Positions 32,879 to 41,651 of a stretch of 64,000 bases of DNA are shown in pieces (the stretch's first letter is position 1; every line of letters begins with the position of its first letter). A model generated the notes under the pieces. That model was not told the origin of the DNA. It did no database searches and was given only the letters and a program-made list of their open reading frames with translations. Both the position numbers and the translations under genes were made by a program. Where the stretch lies: assembly GCF_009931655.1 (NCBI RefSeq), contig NZ_CP047984.1, positions 3,985,001-4,049,000 of the forward strand. Reading direction: 5' to 3'. This DNA comes from Pontibacter russatus. Lineage in GTDB: Bacteria; Bacteroidota; Bacteroidia; Cytophagales; Hymenobacteraceae.

Positions 32879-34936
32879 ATGATGGATATAAAAAGCGCTG
32901 AAAATGAAAAGTCACTTCCCGTAGTCGGACTCGTGGAATGGTTCCGGGTGGGGGAGTATGAGCGGGTGCGGCAGGTGCTCGCCGACTTAAAAGCATTGGG
33001 CGTGACAGAACTCAGAACAGGGGTGTCGTGGGCAGACTACTATACACCGGAGGGCAAGGGCTGGTACGACTGGCTCATCCCGACACTGGCCAGGGAAGTG
33101 AGCGTGCTGCCTTGTTTCCTCTACACCCCGCCCTCTTTGGGCGAAAAACCGCGCACTTCATCCCCGCCAAGAGACCGCAAGGCCTACGCCGATTTCCTCG
33201 ACGTGTTCATCACCGACATGGGCGAGCACTTTGAGTGGGTGGAGCTGTGGAACGAGCCCAACAACCAGGTGGAGTATGACTTCACGCTGGACTACGGCTG
33301 GAACAAGTTTGCAGAGATGGTGGGTGGCGCGGCCTACTGGTGCAAACAGCGCGGCAAGAAAACCCTGCTGGGCGGCATGAGCCCGATAGACCCGAACTGG
33401 TTGCACACCATGTTTGAGCACGGCGTGATGCAGTATATCGATGCGGTGGGCATCCACGGCTTCCCGTTTGTGTTCGACCAGATGTGGGACGGCTGGCAGG
33501 ACAATATAAAAACCATCCGGCAGGTGCTCGACCACCACGGCTGCAAAGCCGAGCTTTGGATTACGGAGGCGGGCTTCTCTACCTGGCAGCACGACGAATA
33601 CAAACAGGTGCAGGAGTTTAAGGAGGCCCTGCAGGCCGATGCTTCGCGCGTCTACTGGTACGGTATATATGACCTGGATGCAAAGCTGCCCACGGTGGCG
33701 GGTTTCCACCTGGATGACCGGGAATATCACTTCGGCCTGAAACACTCCAGCGGTGCCACCAAGCTGCTGTACCGCCTGTGGGCCAAGCACGGCATCGACG
33801 GGCTATATCACCTGGATTACATCAAACGCACCATCCACGAAAACGCGGCGCCCTATACACTGATAACGGGCGGGGCGGGCTTTGTGGGCACCAACCTGGC
33901 CAAGCGCCTGCTGCAGGAGGGCAAGCGGGTGCTGGTGTTCGACAGCCTTTCGCGCGACGGGGTGGAGCAGAACCTGCAGTGGCTGCACGAAACTTACCCC
34001 GACCAACTGGAGGTATATGTAGGCGATATCCGCGACCTGCAGACCGTGCGCTTCGTGATGCGGCGCGCCGAGGCCGTCTATCATTTCGCGGCCCAGGTGG
34101 CCGTCACCACCTCGCTGGACTTTCCCATCAACGACTTTGAGATAAACGCCCGCGGCATCATCAACGTGCTGGAGGCGATCCGGGAGCAGGAAAACCCGCC
34201 GCCGCTGGTGTTCACCTCCACCAACAAAGTATATGGCAGCCTCGAGGATTTGGAGTTCATCTCCAACGGCTCCCGCTACTACCCGGCCACCAAGGCCATC
34301 AAAGAGCACGGCATCAGCGAGGCGCGGCCACTCGATTTCCACAGCCCTTACGGCTGCTCCAAAGGCGCCGCCGACCAGTACGTCATCGACTACGCCCGCA
34401 CCTACAACCTGCCGATGGCGGTGTTCCGGATGAGCTGTATATATGGCCCGCACCAGTACGGCAACGAAGACCAGGGCTGGGTGGCGCACTTCGCCATCAG
34501 GGCCATTGAGGATAAGCCGGTGAACATATATGGCGACGGCAAGCAGGTGCGCGACATCCTGTTTGTGGAGGATTTGGTGGATGCCTTCCTGCTGGCCAAC
34601 AAGCATATAGCCCGCATCTCGGGGCAGGCCTTCAACATCGGGGGCGGACCGGAGAACACCGTGAGCCTGCTGGAACTGCTGCAAACCATCGGCCGGTACC
34701 GCGGCGAGGAGATTCCACTGAAGTTCGGCGACTGGCGCCCCGGCGACCAGCATTATTATGTGTCGGACACGCGCAAGTTCCAGCAAGCCACCGGCTGGTA
34801 CCCGCGGCACGACGTGCAGGAGGGCGTGGCCAAGCTGTACCGGTGGCTCTGCGAAAACCGGGGCTATAAAGTGCCGCGTATCCTGACATCGAAATTATAT
34901 AAAGAAGAGCCTGCCATAAAAGCAGCAGTAGCCTGA
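32879..34936 (+). CDS. Fusion of a glycosidase-like TIM barrel with an NDP-sugar (CDP-paratose 2-epimerase-like) epimerase
   Basis: 685 residues in two complete halves. The N-terminal half (about 12-315) is a clan-A glycoside-hydrolase-like TIM barrel (GH39/cellulase-like), with the acid/base Glu in VELWNEPNNQ (E126) and the nucleophile Glu in ELWITEAGFS (E230). The C-terminal half (about 325-670) is an extended SDR: TGGAGFVGTNL, STNKVYG, SPYGCSKGAADQYV (YxxxK), CIYGPHQYGNEDQGWV and the terminal NIGGGPENTVSLLELL. The 'GPHQYGNEDQGWV' signature is that of CDP-paratose/tyvelose 2-epimerases. No signal peptide, so the barrel acts in the cytosol. The fused product may trim or bind a glycan linked to the sugar it makes. 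Confidence 0.92.
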   Translation: MMDIKSAENEKSLPVVGLVEWFRVGEYERVRQVLADLKALGVTELRTGVSWADYYTPEGKGWYDWLIPTLAREVSVLPCFLYTPPSLGEKPRTSSPPRDRKAYADFLDVFITDMGEHFEWVELWNEPNNQVEYDFTLDYGWNKFAEMVGGAAYWCKQRGKKTLLGGMSPIDPNWLHTMFEHGVMQYIDAVGIHGFPFVFDQMWDGWQDNIKTIRQVLDHHGCKAELWITEAGFSTWQHDEYKQVQEFKEALQADASRVYWYGIYDLDAKLPTVAGFHLDDREYHFGLKHSSGATKLLYRLWAKHGIDGLYHLDYIKRTIHENAAPYTLITGGAGFVGTNLAKRLLQEGKRVLVFDSLSRDGVEQNLQWLHETYPDQLEVYVGDIRDLQTVRFVMRRAEAVYHFAAQVAVTTSLDFPINDFEINARGIINVLEAIREQENPPPLVFTSTNKVYGSLEDLEFISNGSRYYPATKAIKEHGISEARPLDFHSPYGCSKGAADQYVIDYARTYNLPMAVFRMSCIYGPHQYGNEDQGWVAHFAIRAIEDKPVNIYGDGKQVRDILFVEDLVDAFLLANKHIARISGQAFNIGGGPENTVSLLELLQTIGRYRGEEIPLKFGDWRPGDQHYYVSDTRKFQQATGWYPRHDVQEGVAKLYRWLCENRGYKVPRILTSKLYKEEPAIKAAVA

Positions 34937-34938
34937 GT

Positions 34939-35949
34939 ATGCACGAGACACTGACAACTGAAGACAAAGCTGTGGCCGACACCCCGGCCACAACCATGAA
35001 AGCCGCTGTGGTGACAGCGCCGAAACAGGTAGCAGTACAGGAAGTAAATCTGCCGGAGCCGGGGGCAGGGCAGGTGCGTTTGCGCCTCGAGGGCTGCGGC
35101 CTTTGCGCCTCCAACATTCCGGTGTGGGAGGGGCGGGAGTGGTTCTCTTACCCCGTTGCGGCCGGAAACCCGGGCCACGAAGGATGGGGATTAGTAGATG
35201 CCCTGGGAGAAGGCGTGACGGATATACGGGTGGGCGACCGCGTGGCCGCGCTTTCCTATAACTCCTATGCCGAGTTTGATATAGCGGATGCCGACAAGGT
35301 GGTGAAACTGCCGGAGGCTTTGGCCGGAAAGCCTTTCCCCGGCGAGCCGCTGGGCTGCGCCATGAACATCTTCCGGCGCAGCGATATCTCCGCAGGCCAG
35401 ACAGTTGCGATTCTGGGCGTTGGTTTTTTGGGGGGCCTGCTGGTGCAACTGGCTAAAAACGCGGGGGCGCGGGTGATTGCCATATCCCAACGGGATTTCT
35501 CGCTAAAGGTGGCGCAAGAGTGCGGTGCGGATGAAATCATCCCGATGGACGACCACTACCAGATCATCGAGAAAGTAAAAGGGCTCACCAACGGCAACTT
35601 CTGCGAACGGGTGATCGAATGCACCGGAAAAGAGTGGCCCCTGAACCTGGCGGGCGAACTGACTGCAGAGCGCGGAAAACTCATCATCGCTGGTTTTCAC
35701 CAGGACGGCATGCGGCAGGTGAACATCCAACTCTGGAACTGGCGCGGCATCGACGTCATCAACGCGCACGAGCGCGACCCGCAGGAGTATATAAAAGGAA
35801 TGAAGGAAGCGGTGGCCGCCGTGGCCGAGGGCACCCTGAACCCGGACAAGCTTTATACCCATTCCTTCACACTGGATAATATAGCGCAGGCGTTCCATAG
35901 CCTCACCAACCGCCCCGACGGTTTTGTAAAAGCCCTCATCAGCTACTAA
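34939..35949 (+). CDS. Zinc-type medium-chain alcohol dehydrogenase
   Basis: A 336-residue MDR-family protein starting 2 bases after the fusion gene. The catalytic-zinc ligands are visible: Cys in EGCGLCASN (about 53) and His-Glu in NPGHEGWG (about 77-78). The four-cysteine structural-zinc loop is absent. Rossmann motif AILGVGFLGGLLVQLA. The substrate is unknown. Next to a Gfo/Idh/MocA gene, as in pairs that oxidise a sugar or cyclitol position before transamination or epimerisation; here no aminotransferase follows. Part of the glycan cluster. Confidence 0.9.
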   Translation: MHETLTTEDKAVADTPATTMKAAVVTAPKQVAVQEVNLPEPGAGQVRLRLEGCGLCASNIPVWEGREWFSYPVAAGNPGHEGWGLVDALGEGVTDIRVGDRVAALSYNSYAEFDIADADKVVKLPEALAGKPFPGEPLGCAMNIFRRSDISAGQTVAILGVGFLGGLLVQLAKNAGARVIAISQRDFSLKVAQECGADEIIPMDDHYQIIEKVKGLTNGNFCERVIECTGKEWPLNLAGELTAERGKLIIAGFHQDGMRQVNIQLWNWRGIDVINAHERDPQEYIKGMKEAVAAVAEGTLNPDKLYTHSFTLDNIAQAFHSLTNRPDGFVKALISY

Positions 35950-35951
35950 TC

Positions 35952-36995
35952 ATGCAGAAAACGACACTTGAAAAGCAACAGGATTCTATAGCATCTTCTT
36001 CTTCCGCTGTTATACCCAAACTTGGTTTTCTGGGCGTGGGCTGGATTGGCCGCAACCGCATGGAGATGATAGCAAAAAATGGCGTGGGCGAGGTAAGCTG
36101 TATAGCCGACACCGCCCCTCAGAATGCCCAGGAAGCCCTGAAAAGCGCGCCGGAGGCAAAGCAGGTGTCCTCGCTGGAGGCCATGCTGCAGAAGCCGGAG
36201 GTAGACGCTGTCGTCATCGCCACGCCGAGCGCTTTTCATGCCGAGCAGAGCGAGCTGGCGCTGGAGGCGGGCAAAGCCGTTTTCTGCCAAAAGCCGCTGG
36301 GCCGCAACGTAGAGGAGACAAAACGCGTAGTGGAAGCCGCCCGCCGCAATAACAAACTGCTGGGCGTGGACTTATCCTACCGCCATACCAGGGCCATGCA
36401 GGAGGTATATAAAGTGGTGCAAAGCGGAGATTTGGGCCATATATATGCCATTGAGCTGGTGTTCCACAACGCCTATGGCCCGGACAAGGCCTGGTTCTAC
36501 GAACCGAAGCTGTCGGGGGGCGGCTGCGTCATCGACCTGGGCGTTCACCTCGTGGACCTGGCCCTGTGGTCGATGAACTTCCCGAAGGTGCGGCAGGTGC
36601 AGAGCCAGCTCTATGCCAAAGGAAAGCCCATCGGCATGGCTGAGGGGAAAGTGGAGGATTATGCCACCGCCAGCATCGAACTCGACGGGAACACCCATGT
36701 ACAGCTCAGCTGCTCCTGGAACCTGCCGGCGGGGCAGGAAGCCATCATCAGCGCCACCTTCTATGGCACGGCGGGCGGCGTGGCGCTGAAAAACGTGAAC
36801 GGCTCGTTCTACGATTTCGTGGCGGAGCGCTATTACGGCACAAAGACGGAAACGCTAAGCTCTCCGCCGGACGAATGGTCGGGCAGGGCGGGCGTGGCCT
36901 GGGCCGCGCGGCTGGCCAAAGGCGAGGGCTTCCACGAAGAGGCGGAGGAGTTTGTGAAGGTGGCGCAGGTACTAGACAAAATTTACGGCAGATAA
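35952..36995 (+). CDS. Gfo/Idh/MocA-family oxidoreductase
   Basis: 347 residues, starting 2 bases after the MDR gene. N-terminal Rossmann motif GFLGVGWIGRNRMEM (about 24-38), the conserved EKP equivalent in VFCQKPLGRNVEE (about 113-125), and the C-terminal alpha/beta substrate domain with GGCVIDLGVHLVDLALW (about 192-208, the catalytic histidine in GVH). Oxidises or reduces a sugar or cyclitol using NAD(P). Cluster member. No signal peptide. Confidence 0.93.
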   Translation: MQKTTLEKQQDSIASSSSAVIPKLGFLGVGWIGRNRMEMIAKNGVGEVSCIADTAPQNAQEALKSAPEAKQVSSLEAMLQKPEVDAVVIATPSAFHAEQSELALEAGKAVFCQKPLGRNVEETKRVVEAARRNNKLLGVDLSYRHTRAMQEVYKVVQSGDLGHIYAIELVFHNAYGPDKAWFYEPKLSGGGCVIDLGVHLVDLALWSMNFPKVRQVQSQLYAKGKPIGMAEGKVEDYATASIELDGNTHVQLSCSWNLPAGQEAIISATFYGTAGGVALKNVNGSFYDFVAERYYGTKTETLSSPPDEWSGRAGVAWAARLAKGEGFHEEAEEFVKVAQVLDKIYGR

Positions 36996-37002
36996 GAATA
37001 AT

Positions 37003-38103
37003 ATGGAAGCACAGCATCCTTCAAAAATTTTAATGACGGCAGACACCGTGGGCGGCGTCTGGAATTATGCCATCGAACTGGTGGGCGCCCTGGCCCCGTT
37101 CGGCACGCAAGTCACCCTGGCCACCATGGGCGCGCCCCTGAGCGAGGACCAGCGCAGGCAGGCGGAAGAACTGAACAACCTGACGGTGCATGAGAGCACC
37201 TACAAGCTGGAGTGGATGGAGAACCCCTGGGAGGACGTCCGGGAGGCGGGGCAGTGGCTGCTGAAGTTGAAAGACGAGGTGCAGCCTGACCTGGTGCATC
37301 TGAACGGCTTGGTACACGGAGCGTTGGAGTGGGGTGTGCCGGTGGTGGTGGTGGTGCATTCCTGCGTGCGGTCGTGGTGGGGCGCCGTGAAGGGCGGCGA
37401 GGCCCCGAAAGAATGGGACACTTACAAAGAAATGGTGACACGCGGGCTGCAGGCCGCCGACATGGTGATTGCGCCCACACAGGCCATGATGAACCAGGCA
37501 GAGTCGCTTTACGGCCCGTTCAGGGCGCGCTCGGTGATATATAACGGCCGCGGGCAGGACAGCTTCCGGTTTGGGAAGAAGGAGCCGTTCGTGTTCAGCA
37601 TGGGCCGCGTGTGGGACGAGGCCAAGAACATCTCGATGCTGGCCCACATCGCTTCCGACCTGGACTGGCCGGTATATATAGCCGGCGATGACAGGCACCC
37701 CGCCACCGGCCAGTCTGTCGACCTCGAGAACGTACACTTCCTCGGGCAGCTGTCGGAGAAAGAGGTGGCGGACTGGCTTTCACGTGCCTCTATATATGCC
37801 CTGCCGGCACGGTATGAGCCTTTTGGCCTCACCATGCTGGAGGCCGCCATGTCAGGTTGCGCGCTGGTGGTGGGCAAAACCGAGAGCCAGGCAGAGATAT
37901 GGGGTAATGCCGCCCGCTATGTAGACCCGAACAGCGCTGATGAGCTCCGCGACACCATCAACCTGCTGATAAAGGACGAATTTGTGCGCAACATCATGGG
38001 ATGCCGTGCCGTCAAGCGCTCCCACGGCTACACCGCCGACCCGATGGGCCAGGACTACGACCACGCCTACCGGCAGCTGCTGCGACAAACCGCTGCGGTT
38101 TGA
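37003..38103 (+). CDS. Glycosyltransferase family 4
   Basis: A 366-residue GT-B retaining glycosyltransferase, 7 bases after the oxidoreductase gene. N-domain MTADTVGGVWNYAIELVGAL has the GGVW loop. The C-domain signature is EPFGLTMLEAAMSGCALV (EX7E, about 269-286). WDEAKNISMLAHIA marks the nucleotide-sugar-binding strand. Unknown donor and acceptor. Its N-terminus resembles the GTs often placed with CgeB-type genes. First glycosyltransferase of the cluster. Confidence 0.92.
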   Translation: MEAQHPSKILMTADTVGGVWNYAIELVGALAPFGTQVTLATMGAPLSEDQRRQAEELNNLTVHESTYKLEWMENPWEDVREAGQWLLKLKDEVQPDLVHLNGLVHGALEWGVPVVVVVHSCVRSWWGAVKGGEAPKEWDTYKEMVTRGLQAADMVIAPTQAMMNQAESLYGPFRARSVIYNGRGQDSFRFGKKEPFVFSMGRVWDEAKNISMLAHIASDLDWPVYIAGDDRHPATGQSVDLENVHFLGQLSEKEVADWLSRASIYALPARYEPFGLTMLEAAMSGCALVVGKTESQAEIWGNAARYVDPNSADELRDTINLLIKDEFVRNIMGCRAVKRSHGYTADPMGQDYDHAYRQLLRQTAAV

Positions 38104-38108
38104 ATTTC

Positions 38109-38187
38109 AAATAATTGGATTTTGAATAACTGAATAGAAAAACAAATCCAATTATTCTAAATTCAATCATTCAAAATTCAAAATTAA
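38109..38187. repeat. AT-rich repeat before the first CgeB gene
   Basis: AATAATTGGATTT (38110-38122) pairs with AAATCCAATTATT (38144-38156). Between them lies ATTTTGAATAACTGAATAG, identical to the copy at the end of the macrodomain gene. The right side continues with tandem ATTCAAAATT words up to the start codon. The hairpin may end the first half of the glycan operon or re-initiate transcription for the CgeB genes. Confidence 0.55.
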
Positions 38188-38191
38188 AAAA

Positions 38192-39334
38192 ATGAAGATA
38201 ACCCTTTTCTACCACTCGATTCTCTCTGACTGGAACCACGGCAACGCCCATTTTCTGCGCGGCGTGGTGCGTGAACTGGAGGAGCGGGGCCATCGGGTGG
38301 AGGTATATGAACCGGAGAATGGATGGAGCCTGCAGAACCTGGTGGAGGGCTATGGGGAGGAGAAACTGGAAGAACTGCAGCAGTACTACCCCGGCATCCG
38401 CACCAATTTTTACACCCTTGAATCCCTTGACTTAGATGCTGTGCTGGAAGGCACCGACCTGGTGCTGGTACACGAGTGGAACGAGCACGAACTGGTGAAG
38501 CGCATCGGCGGGCACCACGCGAAGAACAGCCATTACAAACTGCTGTTCCACGACACCCACCACCGGGCCGTAACCGAGCGCGAGGCCATGGCCAACTACG
38601 ACCTGACGCATTACGACGGCGTACTGGCCTTCGGGCAGGTGATTCGTGATTTGTACCTGCAGCAGAACTGGACGCGCAAAGCCTGGACCTGGCACGAGGC
38701 CGCCGACACCTCTGTCTTCTATCCGCACGAGCGCAAGGAGTATAGAGGCGACCTGGTCTGGATTGGGAACTGGGGCGATGAGGAGCGCACGGCCGAATTG
38801 CACGAGTTCCTGATAAACCCGGTGAAGGAACTGGGGCTGAAGGCGAAGATATATGGCGTGCGCTACCCCGACCATGCGCTGAAAGCCCTGGCCGATGCGG
38901 GCATCGAATACGGCGGCTGGCTGCCCAACTATAAAGCGGCCGAGGAGTTTGCCAAGTACAAAGTAACGGTACACGTGCCGCGAAGGCCTTACGTAGAGGC
39001 GCTGCCGGGCATCCCGACCATCCGGCCGTTCGAGGCGATGGCCAGCGGCATTCCGCTCATCTCCTCGCCCTGGGATGATGCCGAGCGCCTGTTCACTCCC
39101 GGAGAGGATTTTCTCGTGGCCCGTACAGGGGATGAAATGAAGGAGCAGCTGAAAGCTGTACTGAACAGTCCATTCAAGGCGAAGGAAGTAGCCGAGCATG
39201 GCCTCCAGACCATCCTTAGCCGCCACACCTGCGCCCACCGCGTGGATGAGTTAGAGCGGATAAGCGAAGAGCTGGGCATAGCCGCCTCCAAAATATATCT
39301 CACCCCAAAAGAGCAAGTGCTGCATGAACGATAA
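38192..39334 (+). CDS. CgeB-family glycosyltransferase-like protein (copy 1)
   Basis: A 380-residue protein of the CgeB/spore-maturation-like group. It has the paralogue signature NHGNAHFLRGVVRELEERGH at about residues 12-31, and the C-terminal GT-B element IRPFEAMASGIPLISSPWDD (about 280-299, with FEA-x3-G as in EX7E-type families) followed by FTPGEDFLVARTGDEM. No signal peptide; probably a cytosolic GT-B enzyme. Overlaps the next copy by 11 bases. Donor unknown. One of three paralogues; its sequence is the most distant of them by eye. Confidence 0.88.
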   Translation: MKITLFYHSILSDWNHGNAHFLRGVVRELEERGHRVEVYEPENGWSLQNLVEGYGEEKLEELQQYYPGIRTNFYTLESLDLDAVLEGTDLVLVHEWNEHELVKRIGGHHAKNSHYKLLFHDTHHRAVTEREAMANYDLTHYDGVLAFGQVIRDLYLQQNWTRKAWTWHEAADTSVFYPHERKEYRGDLVWIGNWGDEERTAELHEFLINPVKELGLKAKIYGVRYPDHALKALADAGIEYGGWLPNYKAAEEFAKYKVTVHVPRRPYVEALPGIPTIRPFEAMASGIPLISSPWDDAERLFTPGEDFLVARTGDEMKEQLKAVLNSPFKAKEVAEHGLQTILSRHTCAHRVDELERISEELGIAASKIYLTPKEQVLHER

Positions 39335-40430
39335 AAAACTTCGGATAGCCTTCTTCGGCTCCAGCCTCGTGTCGGCGTATTGGAACGGGGCCGCCACCTA
39401 CTACCGGGGCATCGTGCGCGCCCTGAGCGAACGCGGCCACCACGTAACCTTCTACGAGCCTGATGCTTACGACCGCCAGCAAAACCGTGATATGGACGAC
39501 CCGGACTGGGCGAAGGTGGTGGTATATGAGGCGACCGAGGCGGCGGTATATAGCTGCCTGGAGCAGGCGGCCGGGGCCGACATGGTGGTAAAAGCCAGCG
39601 GCGTGGGCGTGTTTGACGAACTGCTGGAGCGCGAAGTGCTGAAACTGCAGACGCCGGAGCGGCTGGTGGTGTTCTGGGATGTGGACGCGCCCGCCACGCT
39701 GGACCGCGTACACCACAACCCGCATGATCAGTTTCACCGACTGATTCCACAATACGACATGATCCTGACCTACGGCGGCGGCGACCCGGTGGTAAACGCC
39801 TATGAGGCGCTGGGCGCTAAACAATGCGTGCCGATATATAACGCGCTCGACACGTCCACCCACTTCCCGGTGGCGCCCGATCCAAAGTTTGCCTGCGACC
39901 TGGCTTTTCTGGGCAACCGCCTGCCGGACCGCGAGGCGCGCGTGGATGAGTTTTTCCTGAAGCCGGCGGCGCTGGAACTGAACAGGAAATTCATCATCGG
40001 GGGCAGCGGCTGGGGCGACAGGCAGATGCCCGATAACGTGCGCTACATTGGACATGTGTACACCAACGACCACAACGCCTTCAACTGCACGCCCAAGGCA
40101 GTGCTCAACATCAGCCGCGAGAGCATGGCCCGCTACGGTTTCTCACCGGCCACGCGGGTGTTCGAGGCCGCCGGAGCCGGTGCCTGCATCATCACCGACT
40201 ACTGGGAAGGCATCGATTTTTTCTTTGTGCCGGGCCAAGAAATACTCGTAGCCAGAAACGGGGCAGAAGTGGCGGAAATTCTGGCTGATTTAACGGCAGA
40301 AAAGGCAAAGAAAATAGGAGAATCTGCGTATGCAAAAGTACTGTCGGCACACACTTACAGCCACCGCGCAGCGCAACTGGAAGTGCTGCTGTACAACTAT
40401 ATACGAAAATCTAACGCAGCATGGGCATGA
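39324..40430 (+). CDS. CgeB-family glycosyltransferase-like protein (copy 2)
   Basis: 368 residues. It has SLVSAYWNGAATYYRGIVRA (about 12-31), the paralogue motif N-G-A-x-x-x-RG-I-V-R. The C-terminal ATRVFEAAGAGACIITDYWEG (about 275-295), then PGQEILVARNGAEV, matches copy 3 closely. A GT-B fold is inferred; the acidic/His residues of standard inverting enzymes cannot be assigned by eye. Start ATG 39324 lies inside copy 1, end overlaps copy 3 by 10 bases, so all three are translationally coupled. Confidence 0.88.
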   Translation: MNDKKLRIAFFGSSLVSAYWNGAATYYRGIVRALSERGHHVTFYEPDAYDRQQNRDMDDPDWAKVVVYEATEAAVYSCLEQAAGADMVVKASGVGVFDELLEREVLKLQTPERLVVFWDVDAPATLDRVHHNPHDQFHRLIPQYDMILTYGGGDPVVNAYEALGAKQCVPIYNALDTSTHFPVAPDPKFACDLAFLGNRLPDREARVDEFFLKPAALELNRKFIIGGSGWGDRQMPDNVRYIGHVYTNDHNAFNCTPKAVLNISRESMARYGFSPATRVFEAAGAGACIITDYWEGIDFFFVPGQEILVARNGAEVAEILADLTAEKAKKIGESAYAKVLSAHTYSHRAAQLEVLLYNYIRKSNAAWA

Positions 40431-41527
40431 ACATCGTTATACTCGGTTTATCGATTACCTCAAGTTGGGGAAACGGCCACGCCACCACCTACCGCGGACT
40501 GGTGCGCGAGCTGAACAAGCTGGGGCACCACGTGCTTTTCCTGGAGCGCGACGTGCCCTGGTACGCCGGCCACCGCGACCTGCCCGAGCCGGAGTATTGC
40601 GAAACGGAACTGTATGTCTCCCTCAAGGACCTGAAGCATTTTACCGCGCAGGTGCGGGAGGCGGATCTGGTGATCGTGGGGTCTTATGTGCCGGAAGGCG
40701 TGCAGGTGGGCGAGTGGGTGATGGAGACCGCGCACGGCATCAAGGCCTTCTACGACATCGACACACCCGTCACGCTGGCCAAGCTCAAGCGCGGAGACTA
40801 TGAGTACCTGCACCCCAGCCTGATCCCGAAGTACGATCTTTACCTCTCTTTTACCGGTGGGCCTACACTGAATTTGCTGGAGCGGCAGCACGGCTCCCCG
40901 ATGGCGCGGGCGCTGTATTGCTCCGTCGACCCTTCGCTGTATTATCCCGAATTAAGGGAGGCCATCTGGGACCTGGGTTACCTCGGCACCTACTCCGATG
41001 ACCGTCAGCCGCCCCTGGAGCAGCTCATGCTGGACGCGGCGCGCGCCTGGCCGGGCGGCCGCTTTGTGGTGGCGGGCCCGCAGTACCCGGAGAGCATCGC
41101 GTGGCCTGCCAATACCCGGTACATCCACCATTTGCCGCCCGCCGAGCACCGGAAGTTCTACAACAGCCAGCGCTTCACCATGAACATCACCCGGGCCGAC
41201 ATGATACAGGCGGGGTACGCGCCCAGTGTGCGCCTCTTCGAGGCGGCAGCCTGCGGCACCCCCATTATATCGGACTACTGGGAGGGGCTGGACTCCATCT
41301 TTGATTTTGAGTCCGAGATACTGGTGTCGCATACAGCCAAAGACACCCTCCGGTATTTGCGAGAAATCTGTAAGTCGGAGCGCAAGATGATAGGCGAGCG
41401 GGCCCGTAAAAAGGTGCTGGCCCACCACACGGCGGCGCACCGGGCAAAAGAACTCATCAGCTACGCCGAGGAACTCATGACGCTGGACGGCGACCACGAG
41501 GCATATGGCTACGAGGTGGTGATATAA
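40421..41527 (+). CDS. CgeB-family glycosyltransferase-like protein (copy 3)
   Basis: 368 residues; an internal ATG at 40427 is an alternative start. N-terminal LSITSSWGNGHATTYRGLVR (about 9-28). C-terminal SVRLFEAAACGTPIISDYWE (about 269-288), followed by FDFESEILVSHTAKD, is typical of the CgeB C-terminal domain. A gene order of three different-but-related CgeB proteins suggests three successive linkages of related sugars. The last gene of the coupled triplet; the methyltransferase follows after 124 bases with AT repeats. Confidence 0.88.
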   Translation: MGMNIVILGLSITSSWGNGHATTYRGLVRELNKLGHHVLFLERDVPWYAGHRDLPEPEYCETELYVSLKDLKHFTAQVREADLVIVGSYVPEGVQVGEWVMETAHGIKAFYDIDTPVTLAKLKRGDYEYLHPSLIPKYDLYLSFTGGPTLNLLERQHGSPMARALYCSVDPSLYYPELREAIWDLGYLGTYSDDRQPPLEQLMLDAARAWPGGRFVVAGPQYPESIAWPANTRYIHHLPPAEHRKFYNSQRFTMNITRADMIQAGYAPSVRLFEAAACGTPIISDYWEGLDSIFDFESEILVSHTAKDTLRYLREICKSERKMIGERARKKVLAHHTAAHRAKELISYAEELMTLDGDHEAYGYEVVI

Positions 41528-41605
41528 GCGAAGGGCGAGGCTATATAAAATTTCTCTAACCTGTTATATAGGTGTTAGCCCCCGCTTTCCTCATTCGTAA
41601 TTTTA

Positions 41606-41648
41606 AATTCACTCATTCAGTTATTCAAAATTCAGTTATTCAAAATTA
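41606..41648. repeat. Tandem ATTCAGTTATTCAAAATT repeat before the methyltransferase gene
   Basis: TTCAGTTATTCAAAATTCAG continuing TTATTCAAAATT gives two tandem copies of TTCAGTTATTCAAAAT just ahead of the start codon at 41652. Same family as 1399-1414 and, inverted, 1231-1249 and 38120-38137. It may act as a promoter-proximal element or be a mobile repeat. Confidence 0.55.
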
Positions 41649-41651
41649 TAT

